Shown in pieces: positions 10,706-20,829 of a stretch of 64,000 nucleotides of DNA (position 1 is the stretch's first letter; every line of letters begins with the position of its first letter). Below the pieces are notes generated by a model. It worked only from the letters and a program-made list of their open reading frames with translations, ran no database searches and was not told the DNA's origin. The stretch comes from Allolobophora icterica. Taxonomy: Eukaryota; Annelida; Clitellata; Crassiclitellata; Lumbricidae. The position numbers and the translations under genes were made by a program. The stretch is taken from positions 40,211,871 to 40,275,870 of the forward strand of contig OY744611.1 in assembly GCA_963556255.1 (NCBI GenBank), written 5' to 3'.

Positions 10706-11670
10706 GATGAGTTCCAAGCGTATATAATAACTTTCTCATTATGTCATATTACTTATGCCAGTCAGATATATTAGATAGTGCAGCAATTTTAATGTCGTAA
10801 AGTTATACTTAAGTTTCTATTAGTTGCTTTTAAAACTTCCAAATCCGTTGCGATAATAAATTCTTAAAGTCCGCTAAACTCTGATGTCATTAATTTTCAA
10901 GCAAGTCCTTTTAACATATCTGGCAAGCAAGTAAGTAAGTAACTAAGTACGAAAGAATGAAAGTCGAAGTAAATAAGTAAGTGGTATATGTAGATATAAA
11001 TGTAAGCCACCACTCACCGAGAATGCTCATCTTGGCTTTCGAGTGGCGCTTTATGAGCGTGGAATGTACGATCTGGGACTAAGAGTGCAATCTTAATTTA
11101 CAATTAGTATTTCCATCGACGTATAGTGGGTATTTTCGCATTTTGGATACAATTTTGTGAAACGGTTAGAACTTAAAAAACGATTTATAACTACTCTCTT
11201 CGTTATTATACAGCTTTTTGATACGTTAATTTCTTCTCCTGGATTTATTTGCTGATGAAGTATATTTTGTTCTATATCTAAGCTAAGGAATATATGCGTA
11301 GTATGCAAGTATTGTATTGTATATTCGTTTATTCAAATCGATAGTTGACAGAACGCAACTATTGACAATATTATGATTAAACGTACAATAATTAAAACAT
11401 AAGAGGAATAAAATATAAATTTGAAATAATAGCAATAATAGTTCTCATTAAAATCAGTTAGTAAAATTAGGAGCTCGGAAAAGTAAGAATGATTTAACAG
11501 GAAACAGGAAATGAGGATTAACTAATGAGGGAAGAGGAGGTGAAGCACAGTATAACCAAATCAATAATTTAATATCTGTGGTATAACTGGGTGAAGTAAT
11601 GTGTTAATATAGCGCCGTTATAACAGATAGACACTTATTCGCGAAATCGAAAGACTATCATCATACTATT

Positions 11671-12290
11671 ACATATGTGACTTGCTCTGGCAAAAGGAGG
11701 CTGTTGTCCAAAAATTTAGTATTATATATTTTGGGCTTAAAATGATAAACGATAATTTCTGTTTAAAATGTTGAAAAAATTATTATTCTCTCTTTATTGG
11801 ATCCAGAGATATGAATTTTAGAATGTATTGCTACTGGGTGGTACAATTTCGAGAAAAACGCAATCAAAGTTTATTATCTTAATACAAACTCAACATACAT
11901 TGCAAAGTTTCAGTGTTTTTAACCTTAAACTTATGGAAATCACTATGGGAAACCGACCAATTGAGGCTGTTTTTAGCAAGCTGAATAGGTATTACACATG
12001 GTATTCCTAACAGATTGAAGGCCATAAAACACTCCTGAAACTGGTCCCCTCCCACAAATTTGAAATTCTCGGATATTTTTTTATCAATCACACAAATTTA
12101 TTAAATTTGTCGTGAAATACGTGAAATTTTATTAAATCAATTTGTTTTTATATAATATAAGATCTTATTTACTGATATACCGAAAAAAATCATAATTGAA
12201 AAATTTACACCTGATTGGTGTTTTGGCTAATTTCTCTTGTTTTATCATTGGCGACTTCCGCCTCCTTTTGCCAGAGCAAGTCACATATGT
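11671..12290. mobile_element. 620-bp element with perfect 31-bp inverted ends
   Basis: The first 31 bases (ACATATGTGACTTGCTCTGG, then CAAAAGGAGGC) are an exact reverse complement of the last 31 (12260-12290). The interior is AT-rich and non-coding. The ends themselves hold the palindrome ACATATGT. No clear target duplication is seen, so the superfamily is unknown. From 12291 to 12770 I see nothing further. Confidence 0.8.
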
Positions 12291-12769
12291 GTACATATAT
12301 TTACATATGACATTATATTAATCTTTTATTTCAACGACTAATGCCTTTGATCTGTAATCTCATCTTAATAGGCCCTTATTACGCATTCTAACGAATGCTA
12401 TTTAGGCTAGCCGCTAACGTATTCGATTTTTTTAGTTCAGCGAAACTTAACCACGCCGGTTATTTATGCAATCATGCGCTGATTTCAAGTTCTTGTTGTT
12501 TTCCGTAATTATTTTGCACTCTGTGCTAAATTATATGGACTAATTAGAGATCTGTGAGAAAGTATAGAAATAGCTCCTTTTGAAAATATAAACCTTATCT
12601 CTTCTAATGCAATGACAAACTTACAAATGGTATACTTTTCGAAGTTTTAGACATTGTAAATTTGTAAATTTCGGCAAAATACAATAAGGCCTATTGTTTT
12701 GCAATTTAACAAACACTATAGATGTAATCTAATGAAACAACTCTGTGCATGGCTTTTGTTCTATGGTAC

Positions 12770-12935
12770 TGCCCTCTGGGTTAGATTTGGCAAGGATCTT
12801 GTTCTTCAAGTTCTCTGCCTTTTTGAGCAGGTTCAAACGTCCAACGGCTCCTCTCGTCTCAATGCTGGGCTTCCTCCTTCAGCTTACTGCAGCCATCCAC
12901 AAGCATCCAGTCCAGCAGCATCCATTTAGAATCTT
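12770..12935 (-). repeat. Dispersed repeat paired with 39190-39330
   Basis: Read on minus this gives 'ctggatgcttgtggatggctgcagtaag', 'cagcattgagacgagaggagccgttggacg' and 'gaacctgctcaaaaaggcagagaa', matching the plus strand at 39200-39330. Both translate in part to a similar peptide (DWMLV.G.SKL.EE), so this is probably a piece of a mobile-element ORF. The stretch 12936-13690 has no recognisable gene. Confidence 0.7.
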
Positions 12936-13691
12936 CTACTCGTTCTCTTTTTCCCCCATTCTTTTCTCTGTGATAGTTCTCAGTAGGGAATACCTCCTCA
13001 AATTCCCCAATATGTGACCAGTTCTCTTCCTGTGTCTCTCTTGTACATTGTATATTAGTAATAAGAGATCTTTGCTCATCTGCCTTATGCAGCATATTTT
13101 CGTTTGTTTTATGCTGTTTTATGGCTAGGATCAGGGTTATTAATTTTTCGAATAATTGTAGGCATATTATCCAGATCTTGAGGTGGTTATCATACGGTAC
13201 CTTCCTGCCCTTTCTTTGTCATATTTTAAATAAGTACAAGAAAACAATTTGATTCAGTCATGAATTTGAGCTGCTAGACTGTCTTTTCCAAACTTTCTAT
13301 CACCATTTCTTCAAAGCATAATCACAGATTTGCAAAGGGTAAAAACTTTCAAATATCAGTTCAGTGGTCTCATATTACCAGATCGGTTACAGAGAAGTGT
13401 TTCCAGTTACACCGTGGCTGCTCTACCATGCACGCTCTAATATCATCTGTTGTGACATATCTGCATACTTGATAGTTCGTAGTTCATACTTTATAGTGGG
13501 TTTTTATATGGTTGTCTAGAACAATCTTTGGATTCACAATTAGGGTTTCATTATTCTTTGTCTTCAGTTTCCTATTGCATCCCCTCTTCCTTCAATAATT
13601 TTATTTTAACAGTTGCATTTCCTAATTCATGATAGGTTTGCAGTCACTTGGAAAAGCAGTAATAAATTTAACCTAGAAAGAAGTCCAATAT

Positions 13692-15179
13692 TTGGGCTGT
13701 GTTCGAGATCTCCAGATGCAAGCAAGTAGCCATAACAAACAAAACACATACGTATGTGATTTTTGTAACAAAACGTGTACATGGAAGTCCAGTCTGAAAA
13801 TCCATAAAAGAACCCATACTGGAGAAAAACCATACATGTGCAATTTATGTCACAGAGCATTTGCACATAAGACTCCCCTGGATTACCATAAAAGAACCCA
13901 CACTGGAGAAAAACCATACATGTGCAATTTATGTGACAAATCATTTGTGCAGAAGAGTGTTCTAGACAACCATACAAAAACCCATACTGGAGAAAAACCA
14001 TTCAAGTGCAATTTATGTCACAAAGAATATGCACAGAAGACTTCCCTGGAATACCATAAAAGAACTCACACTGGAGAAAAACCATACATGTGCAATTTAT
14101 GTCACAGAGCATTTGTGCAGAAGAGTGTTCTAGACAACCATACAAAAACCCACACTGGAGAAAAACCATTCAAGTGCAATTTATGTCACAAAGCATTTGC
14201 ACAGAAGAATCCCCTGGATTACCATAAAAGAACCCACACTGGAGAAAAGCCATACATGTGCAATTTATGTCACAGAGCATTTGCACATAAGACTCCCCTG
14301 GATTACCATAAAAGAACCCACACTGGAGAAAAACCATACATGTGCAATTTATGTGACAAATCATTTGCGCAGAAGGTTGTTCTAGACAACCATACAAAAA
14401 CCCACACTGGAGAAAAACCATACAAGTGCAATTTATGTCACAAAGAATATGCACAGAAGACTCCCCTGGAATACCATAAAAGAACTCACACTGGAGAAAA
14501 ACCATACATGTGCAATTTATGTCACAGAACATTTGCATGGAATACTACTCTGGAATGCCATAGAAAAACCCATACTGGCGAAAAACCATTCAAGTGCAAT
14601 TTATGTCACAAAGAATTTGCAGAGAAGACTCATCTGGAGTACCATAAAAGAACCCACAGTGGAGAAAAACCATACATGTGCAGTTTATGTCACAAAGCAT
14701 TCACATGGAAGAATGTTCTAGACTGCCATAGAAGAACCCACACTGGAGAAAAACCATACATGTGCAATTTATGTCTCAAAGGATTTGCATGGAAAACTAA
14801 TCTGGAATACCATAAAAGAACCCACACTGGAGAAAGACCATACATATGCAATGTATGTGACAAAGTATTTGTATTGAAAAGTTCTCTACACCACCATACA
14901 AAAACCCACACCGGAGAAAAGCCATACATGTGCACTTTATGTCACAAAGCATTTGCAGAAAAGACTACGCTGGAATGCCATAAAAGAACCCACACTGGAG
15001 AAAAACCATTTATATGCAATTTATGTCACAAAGCATTTGGATGGAAGAGTGTTCTAGACCACCATAGCAAAACCCACACTGGAGAAAAGCCATACATGTG
15101 CAATTTATGTCTGAAAACATTTGCTAGGAATTCTACTCTGAAACGCCATAGAAGAACCCACACTGGGGAAAAACCATAA
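13692..15179 (+). CDS. C2H2 zinc-finger protein, 17 tandem fingers
   Basis: A single uninterrupted ORF of 495 residues. After about 20 residues (MGCVRDLQMQ..) come 17 consecutive C2H2 fingers in strict 28-residue register with TGEKP linkers, each of the form C-x2-C-x12-H-x3-H. No KRAB, BTB, SCAN or other effector domain is visible. Array proteins of this kind bind DNA in the nucleus, and lineage-expanded ones often repress mobile elements; that role here is only inference. Fingers 2-4 and 7-9 are nearly identical, 420 bp apart, showing an internal five-finger duplication. The stop codon falls exactly where KPYKC would continue (a Tyr codon changed to TAA), and more fingers follow in decay. 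The next ATG, at 13713, is an alternative start; an upstream exon is possible. Confidence 0.88.
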   Translation: MGCVRDLQMQASSHNKQNTYVCDFCNKTCTWKSSLKIHKRTHTGEKPYMCNLCHRAFAHKTPLDYHKRTHTGEKPYMCNLCDKSFVQKSVLDNHTKTHTGEKPFKCNLCHKEYAQKTSLEYHKRTHTGEKPYMCNLCHRAFVQKSVLDNHTKTHTGEKPFKCNLCHKAFAQKNPLDYHKRTHTGEKPYMCNLCHRAFAHKTPLDYHKRTHTGEKPYMCNLCDKSFAQKVVLDNHTKTHTGEKPYKCNLCHKEYAQKTPLEYHKRTHTGEKPYMCNLCHRTFAWNTTLECHRKTHTGEKPFKCNLCHKEFAEKTHLEYHKRTHSGEKPYMCSLCHKAFTWKNVLDCHRRTHTGEKPYMCNLCLKGFAWKTNLEYHKRTHTGERPYICNVCDKVFVLKSSLHHHTKTHTGEKPYMCTLCHKAFAEKTTLECHKRTHTGEKPFICNLCHKAFGWKSVLDHHSKTHTGEKPYMCNLCLKTFARNSTLKRHRRTHTGEKP

Positions 15180-16105
15180 AAGTGTAATTTATGTCGCAAA
15201 GCATTTGCAAAGAAAATCATCAGGGACACCAAAAAAGAACCCACACTGGCGAAAATCGATAAAAAATGTTATTTCTGTCACAAAGCATATGCAAGAACAC
15301 TCGTCTGGAATGCCATAAAAGCACCCACACTGGAGAAAAACCATAAAATGTAATTTATGTCACAAAGCATTTGCGGAGAACAGTCGTCTGGAATGCCATA
15401 AAAGCACCCACACTGGAGAAAATCATAAAAATATTATTTATGTCACAAAGCATTTGCAGAGAAAACACATCTGGAATGCCATACTAAGCAGAACTCACAC
15501 TGGAGAAAAATCATGTATATGTAATTCATGTCACAAAATCTTTGCAAGGAATACTCTGGAATGCCACAGAAGAACCACAGTGGAGAGAAACCATTATGTG
15601 CAATTTCTATCATAAAGCATTTGCAGAGAAACCTCGTCTGGAACGCCATAGGAGAACCAACACTGGAGAAAACCATTTATATGCAATTTATGTCACAAAG
15701 CTGTTTCTGGGAAAACTTATCTGGAGCGCCTGAAAAGAACCCACACTAGTGAAAACCATACATTTGCAATTTATGTCACAAAGCGAAAGCCATGCCAAGT
15801 GTTGTTTATGTCACTAACGATTAGCCCACAGTGTGAAATGCTATAAGAAACTGAACTGGAGAAAACAAATATACACATTCAACTTATGTCAACAATCATT
15901 TCCACAGACGTGTCTTCAGAAACGTCATGCATTCACACACAACGGAGAAAAACCATACAACTGCACTTTATTTAACAAGGAATTTACTCGGAGTGACGCT
16001 CTCAAAATGCAGTCAAGAAGACAAACATGGGAACCGCAGAAGTGTAAATTATGTGATGTGGCACTGCACGGAGTGAGTGTCTCGTCTACCATGCAAGATC
16101 TCATG
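15180..16105 (+). pseudogene. Decayed finger continuation of the C2H2 array
   Basis: The 84-bp finger rhythm goes on past the stop, with phrases such as 'tgtaatttatgtc.caaagcatttgc', 'cccacactggagaaaa' and 'tggaatgccataaaag'. I count about seven to eight finger units to 15800, then two or three poorer ones (15858-16075). Single-base deletions shift the frame repeatedly. Cys residues are lost in the last readable ORF (15833-16231: TFNLC, NCTLF). This is either the relic C-terminal half of a longer zinc-finger gene or an old tandem neighbour. Confidence 0.85.
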
Positions 16106-16529
16106 CTGGTAAAAAATTACTTTCAAGAGATATACCAAATGTGGCACAAATATGCCATACATATACTGACTATGAGAACTGTGTTGATGGAAACAGTTGT
16201 GAACTACAGAAATCTTGCAAGATCTTCCTAAGCAGACGAGAATCGTAGTCCATTCGAAAACGATTTTCTGGAGCTATTCTAGAGTAATGTCTGATGTTAC
16301 TCATTTAATTTTGTTTAGACCATTTGGGTGTGGAATCTGCGACAAAATGTTTGAAATTGAGAATGATTTTATGGAACATTATTATTATGTTATCATCAGA
16401 ACATTATCATTATGTTATTATCACTACTATGGTGCTCAAGTTTTATTGTTATATACATGTTTGATTCTCGTCTTGGTCATAATTTCATTAGTGTCTAGGC
16501 TTAATATACACCATATCAGCTATTACTTC

Positions 16530-17353
16530 CAGTCTTGTTGTCAAGACCTTAAACCTCAAGACCAAGACTTAGAACCTCAAGACCAAGACTTTGAACCCCA
16601 AGACCCAGACTTTGAACCTCAAGTTGAACCTCGAGACCAAGACCGAGACCAAGACCCAAAAAATCACATTCAGGTCAAGACTTGTTTTCCTTACAAAAAA
16701 TTGTCAAGTACTAGGCCTACTCGCTATTTTAATGAAAACGTGAGTCTTATTTTATTCAAGTAAATTAACTTTAAATGCAGACTGCAGAGAATTCAGAATT
16801 CGTGTTTACAAAAGTCCTTCATGCAAAATGTTATTCCAAATGGCTTTTGTATTTTATAAAAAGCAATTCGCTCAGAATTTTCTGCCCAAGACGTGCCTTG
16901 TGGGGCCTCATAAAAATTTCGCCATGTGAAACAATACTTTCCACAGCTAGGTGCTGAAGTCGCTGGCACTGGATTTAAATGTACAAAACGTGAGCCTTTT
17001 TTAAAATCCTCCCATGGTTTATCAGACCGTCTGGCTCAGATACAGCATAAGTTAGTTGCTGCTGCTAATGGGTTTTCTTGACCAACAAGACTTGTATCCG
17101 TCCATAGGTATTTGTCGTAGACAATGATGCAAACAGGCTTGATAAATTTTTTAATTCTTGAGTTTTGCTGTATGACTTCATATTGACAGCCGGTCTTGGT
17201 CTTGGTCTTGGGAGACCAAGACCAAGACTTTTAACCTCAAGACCAAGACTTTGAACTTCAAGACCAAGACTTTTGGTCTCAAGACCAAGACTTTTAAAAA
17301 CGAACTCGAGTGCATTCGAGACCAAGACCTTGGTCTCGAGGACAACAAGTCTG
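16530..17353. mobile_element. 824-bp non-autonomous hAT element with perfect target duplication
   Basis: The left end CAGTCTTGTTGTC and the right end GACAACAAGTCTG are inverted repeats. The flanks are the identical 8-mer attacttc at 16522-16529 and 17354-17361. Next to both ends lie runs of a 'caagaccaagactttgaacct' repeat (about 16545-16665 and 17190-17335). Subterminal repeats of this kind are common hAT transposase-binding arrays. There is no transposase ORF. The poly-QDQD-like ORF at 16215-16763 is an artefact of these repeats. Confidence 0.93.
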
Positions 17354-17361
17354 ATTACTTC

Positions 17362-17699
17362 TGTCTGCCACCATTGACGTTGATATGGCCGCTTTACTGT
17401 TCAGTTATGATATTTTGACGTGTCTTCTGTAACTAGAAGGGTATGGTAACGTTGAGCCTGGAGTTTCATATGGTCACTCATAAGCGATGTCCGCAAATGG
17501 GACGAGAAGTCACCCAGATCCTGAATAGGGAACGCTAAGGTTATGCGATTGCTAACGTCCGCACCTAAATTTGGTACGTGGTTATTTCAGGGAGCATGTA
17601 CATCAAACACCAATTTATATATAGTCGGACATCATACTGTCTACAGCGTTGAAGCTAATTAAAGACAATTTGCCCGGACGCGGCAATATCAACTTACCC
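17362..17699. other. No gene recognised
   Basis: Sequence between the hAT element and the tandem array. I see no exon or repeat in it. Confidence 0.5.
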
Positions 17700-18190
17700 A
17701 ATGGAAATTAGTTCGACCTGGGCAGTCAAAGCTTGAGGTCATAAGCCCACATGTCGCCCATCCAAAAGTCGGATAGCCTATTGCAAATGTCAATTAATGC
17801 GCTTCCGACCTCATGCCCAGATGGGATCGACGTGGGCAACACTTATCGCCCATCCAAAAATCGGAGTTACGAGAGTGGGTTAATGGGCGTCTAATATCAA
17901 ACCCCAGTGGGCTCGATATGGGCAGCCAAAAACCATGAGCCCACTTATCGCCAATCTTTAAGTCGGATATTGCAAATGTCGGTTGATGGGCTTTTGACCT
18001 CAAGTCTAGATTGGTTCGATGTAGGCAGCCCAAGCCCATGAGTCCACCCATTTATCACCCACATGCAATGTTAATCGGATAACGGGCTCGATCCTCCCCT
18101 CGCTTCCAGATGGGGGTGATATGGGCCTGCGCAAGGCCATGAGCCCACCTAATTTTTAGGAACGCTCTATATGGGCATGCTGGTGGGGTT
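17700..18190. repeat. Diverged tandem array, about 95-113 bp per unit
   Basis: Phrases such as 'atgggcagccaaaaaccatgagcccac', 'ttatcgcccatccaaaa.tcgga' and 'gcaaatgtc..t.aatg.gctt' return four to five times, with starts near 17720, 17833, 17927, 18023 and 18121. Copies differ markedly, so the array is old. It is non-coding. Confidence 0.8.
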
Positions 18191-18480
18191 ATGATGTAAA
18201 TCCTCGATATCAATCATAAGAAATACAAATAAGTTGATTCATTCACACGCATAGTGCCCTTTCAAGAGAGATACGTTCTCTGTCGAACTGAACTTTTGGT
18301 GTTGTAAACTTGTAAATTTGCTGCAAGTGCGATACTAACAAAGCGACATGCTCTAAAGTGACATCACTGATCATGTCTGTTCGTAGTACTATGGCCATAC
18401 TAAATAATAATAGCATATAAAAAATTACAGAACAATCACATAATTCTCAAGATATTGTGCCGTAATCTTGAAACTTCTAC

Positions 18481-18596
18481 CACTGGCGTAAACTTGTCAA
18501 AATATTGGGGGGGGGGTATTCATTCTACACTCGTTGAATTGGGTGTGCAGTCTCAATTATTGGGGGGACGTGCCTCGCCCCCAGTCTACGCCTAAG
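18481..18596. mobile_element. 116-bp hAT-type MITE
   Basis: The ends CACTGGCGTAAAC and GTCTACGCCTAAG are inverted repeats. Perfect 8-bp duplications acttctac lie at 18473-18480 and 18597-18604. The interior has two G-runs (TTGGGGGGG) and is too short to code. Confidence 0.88.
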
Positions 18597-18604
18597 ACTT
18601 CTAC

Positions 18605-18680
18605 ACTCTACAGCGCCCTAAAAAGCGAAGTTGCAGGAACCAGCTAATTCACACACGCTTAGTAAAAACAAAATTCATAG
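18605..18680 (-). mobile_element. 3' end of LINE family A, inverted
   Basis: On minus it reads TTAGCTGGTTCCTGCAACTTCGCTTTTTAGGGCGCTGTAGA, the 3' UTR of the LINE that begins just to the right in the opposite orientation. The two copies stand head to head about 45 bp apart. Confidence 0.75.
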
Positions 18681-18723
18681 GTAGGGTCAAAATTGGTTCC
18701 AGCCTCACTTCCAGGTATTACTC

Positions 18724-20738
18724 GTGGCTACAAGCCATCCACTGACAACAAGCGTTTTTCGAATTTACCCGTGTCTACGGATGGCAAGGCAGAGTCGTGG
18801 GCGCGCCAAAACCACCATCGAATCACCTACAGACGCTCCCTCCTGTACTCATGACTCTCCGCCTTCCCCTCCTCCATCATCAATTTCTGCCTTCCAACCA
18901 GCATCAGAGGCTGAAGCCTCCCATATGTTACAATCTCTTCCAAACAAGCAGTGCGAACTCGATCCTATACCTACCTCCTTACTGAAAGACTGTGCATCTA
19001 TCCTTGTACCCATCATCACGAAAATTATCAACCTCTCCTTATCTACTGGCAATTTTCCCCTCCTTTTCAAACACTCGAGATCTCTAGTCACTCCACTCCT
19101 CAAGAAACCGTCAGTGGATAAAGAAATCCTTTCCAGCTACCGACCTGTTTCCAACCTGTCATTCATCTCTAAGCTAACTGAACGCATAGTCCTATCTCGA
19201 ATCAATGAGTACTTGACTTCCAACTCACTTCTCAACCCACACCAGTCCGGTTTTACCAAACGCCACTCTACTGACACGCTACTCACTTCCCTATACAATG
19301 AACTCGTTTCCGCCATCTTTCATCAACAGGTCTCTTGTCTCTGCCTTCTTGATATTTCTGCAGCCTTTGATACCATTGACCACAACAACATCTTACTCCA
19401 AAGACTGTCAACCTGGTTCGGTTTTACTGACACTGCTCTCCTCTGGATTGAGTCATACCTCTCTTCCCGCTCGTTCTCTGTAAAAACGGAAACCTTATCC
19501 CAATCATGCCTTCTCAGCTGTGGTGTTCCACAAGGTTCTGTCCTTGGGCCCCTTCTGTTCATCCTCTACACTACTCCTCTTAGCTCACTCATTAAAGCAT
19601 CCTCAGTTGATCATCACATTTATGCTGATGACACACAGCTAGTCATCTCTTTCTCTCCAGACAGTTTCTCCCATTCCATAGATCATCTTCTCCATGTAGT
19701 TACCAAAATCTCTTCCTGGATGTCATCAAATCTCTTGTGTCTAAACCCAGCTGAAACGGAATTCATCCTCATAGGCCTGCGCGATCAACTCAAGAAATCC
19801 TAGATCCATCTATTACCCTCAACCTCGACTCTAGTCTCTACCTCCTCCAACACATTCACTGCAAACTCTCCTGTCCGCAACTTAGGCGTGATTTTTGACC
19901 AGCACCTCATCTTCTCCGACCATATCACCCATCTCTCCCGCTCTTGCTTCATGCACATCCGTGACCTTCGCAGAATTCGCCCAATGCTAGACTTCAAAAC
20001 TGCATCCACAATCGCTTCTTCTATAGTCCACGCAAAATTAGATTACTGCACTCTTCTTAAACATCGACATCATTCAAATAAACCGCCTTCAAGCCATTAA
20101 AAATGCACTTGCTCGTGCTGTGACCAAAACCCCCAAGCACCACCACATCACCTCTGTCCTCAAATCTCTCCACTGGCTTAAAATACCCGAAAGAATTGAA
20201 TATAAAGTCATATCACTTACCTACAATACACTCCAATCTTCCCAGCCCTCCTATCTCCGACAGCTGTTCACGGTCCAACCACTCCGCTCAATCCGCTCCT
20301 CTTCTGCCCTAACACTGCTCCGCCCTTCTGTCACCTCATCACTAAAATTTGAAAATCGCTCCATAGCCATAGCTGTCCCACCCCTCTGGAACAAACTCCC
20401 ACCAGTACTGCGAGAACTTTCAGATCCATCCTACGAACTCACCAAAACCTCACCACTTGCTATATCTCCACAGGTCTTTCACTCAAAACTGAAAACACTG
20501 CTCTTTCACAATCCTATCTCGAATCCTCCTCCTCTGTCTACCTCACCGTCTAAACCCTAAACACCACCCACCTTAGCCGTCAGTTGTCTTCCTTTGGATC
20601 TTGACCTGGAACCGATTCGACCCCCCCCCCCGCCTATCGATTTTGATTTGTCTGAGCGCCTGTGAATAAGCTGGTTCCCGCGACTTCGCTTTTTTGGGCG
20701 CTGTAGAAATCCGGAGATTACGATTACGATTACGATTA
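18724..20738 (+). mobile_element. CR1/L2-like LINE, 5'-truncated and disabled (family A)
   Basis: Reverse transcriptase of a non-LTR retrotransposon. The first ORF (18724-19803) contains SSYRPVSNLSFISKL, the stretch LLDISAAFDTIDH, GVPQGSVLGPLLF and the catalytic YADDTQ box near 19621. A stop after KKS at 19801 and a frameshift near 20060 interrupt the later part. The C-terminal segment resumes in another frame (20105-20560: HHHITSVLKSLHWL, then PPLWNKLPPVLRE). The 3' end is a family-wide UTR (CGCCTGTGAATAAGCTGGTTCC..) followed by a short (ATTACG)n tail at 20709-20738. No endonuclease domain is visible, so it is 5'-truncated. It cannot be active. Confidence 0.92.
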
Positions 20739-20829
20739 AGTCCTAACATTGCAAAACGAGTCTACCGCATTAACGGAACGCAGCATTTTCAGGAAGGCCT
20801 TCCACTGGTAATCAACGCGATAAAGAAAG

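Noticed and set aside
13627..14538. Antisense ORFs reading as MVFLQYGFFYG repeats (13627-14001, 14170-14538)
   Set aside because: They are the reverse strand of the repeated zinc-finger codons; the repeat keeps several frames open.
16215..16763. 182-codon plus ORF with QDQDLEPQD repeats
   Set aside because: The repeats are the subterminal motif array of the hAT element, and the ORF runs across the element border.
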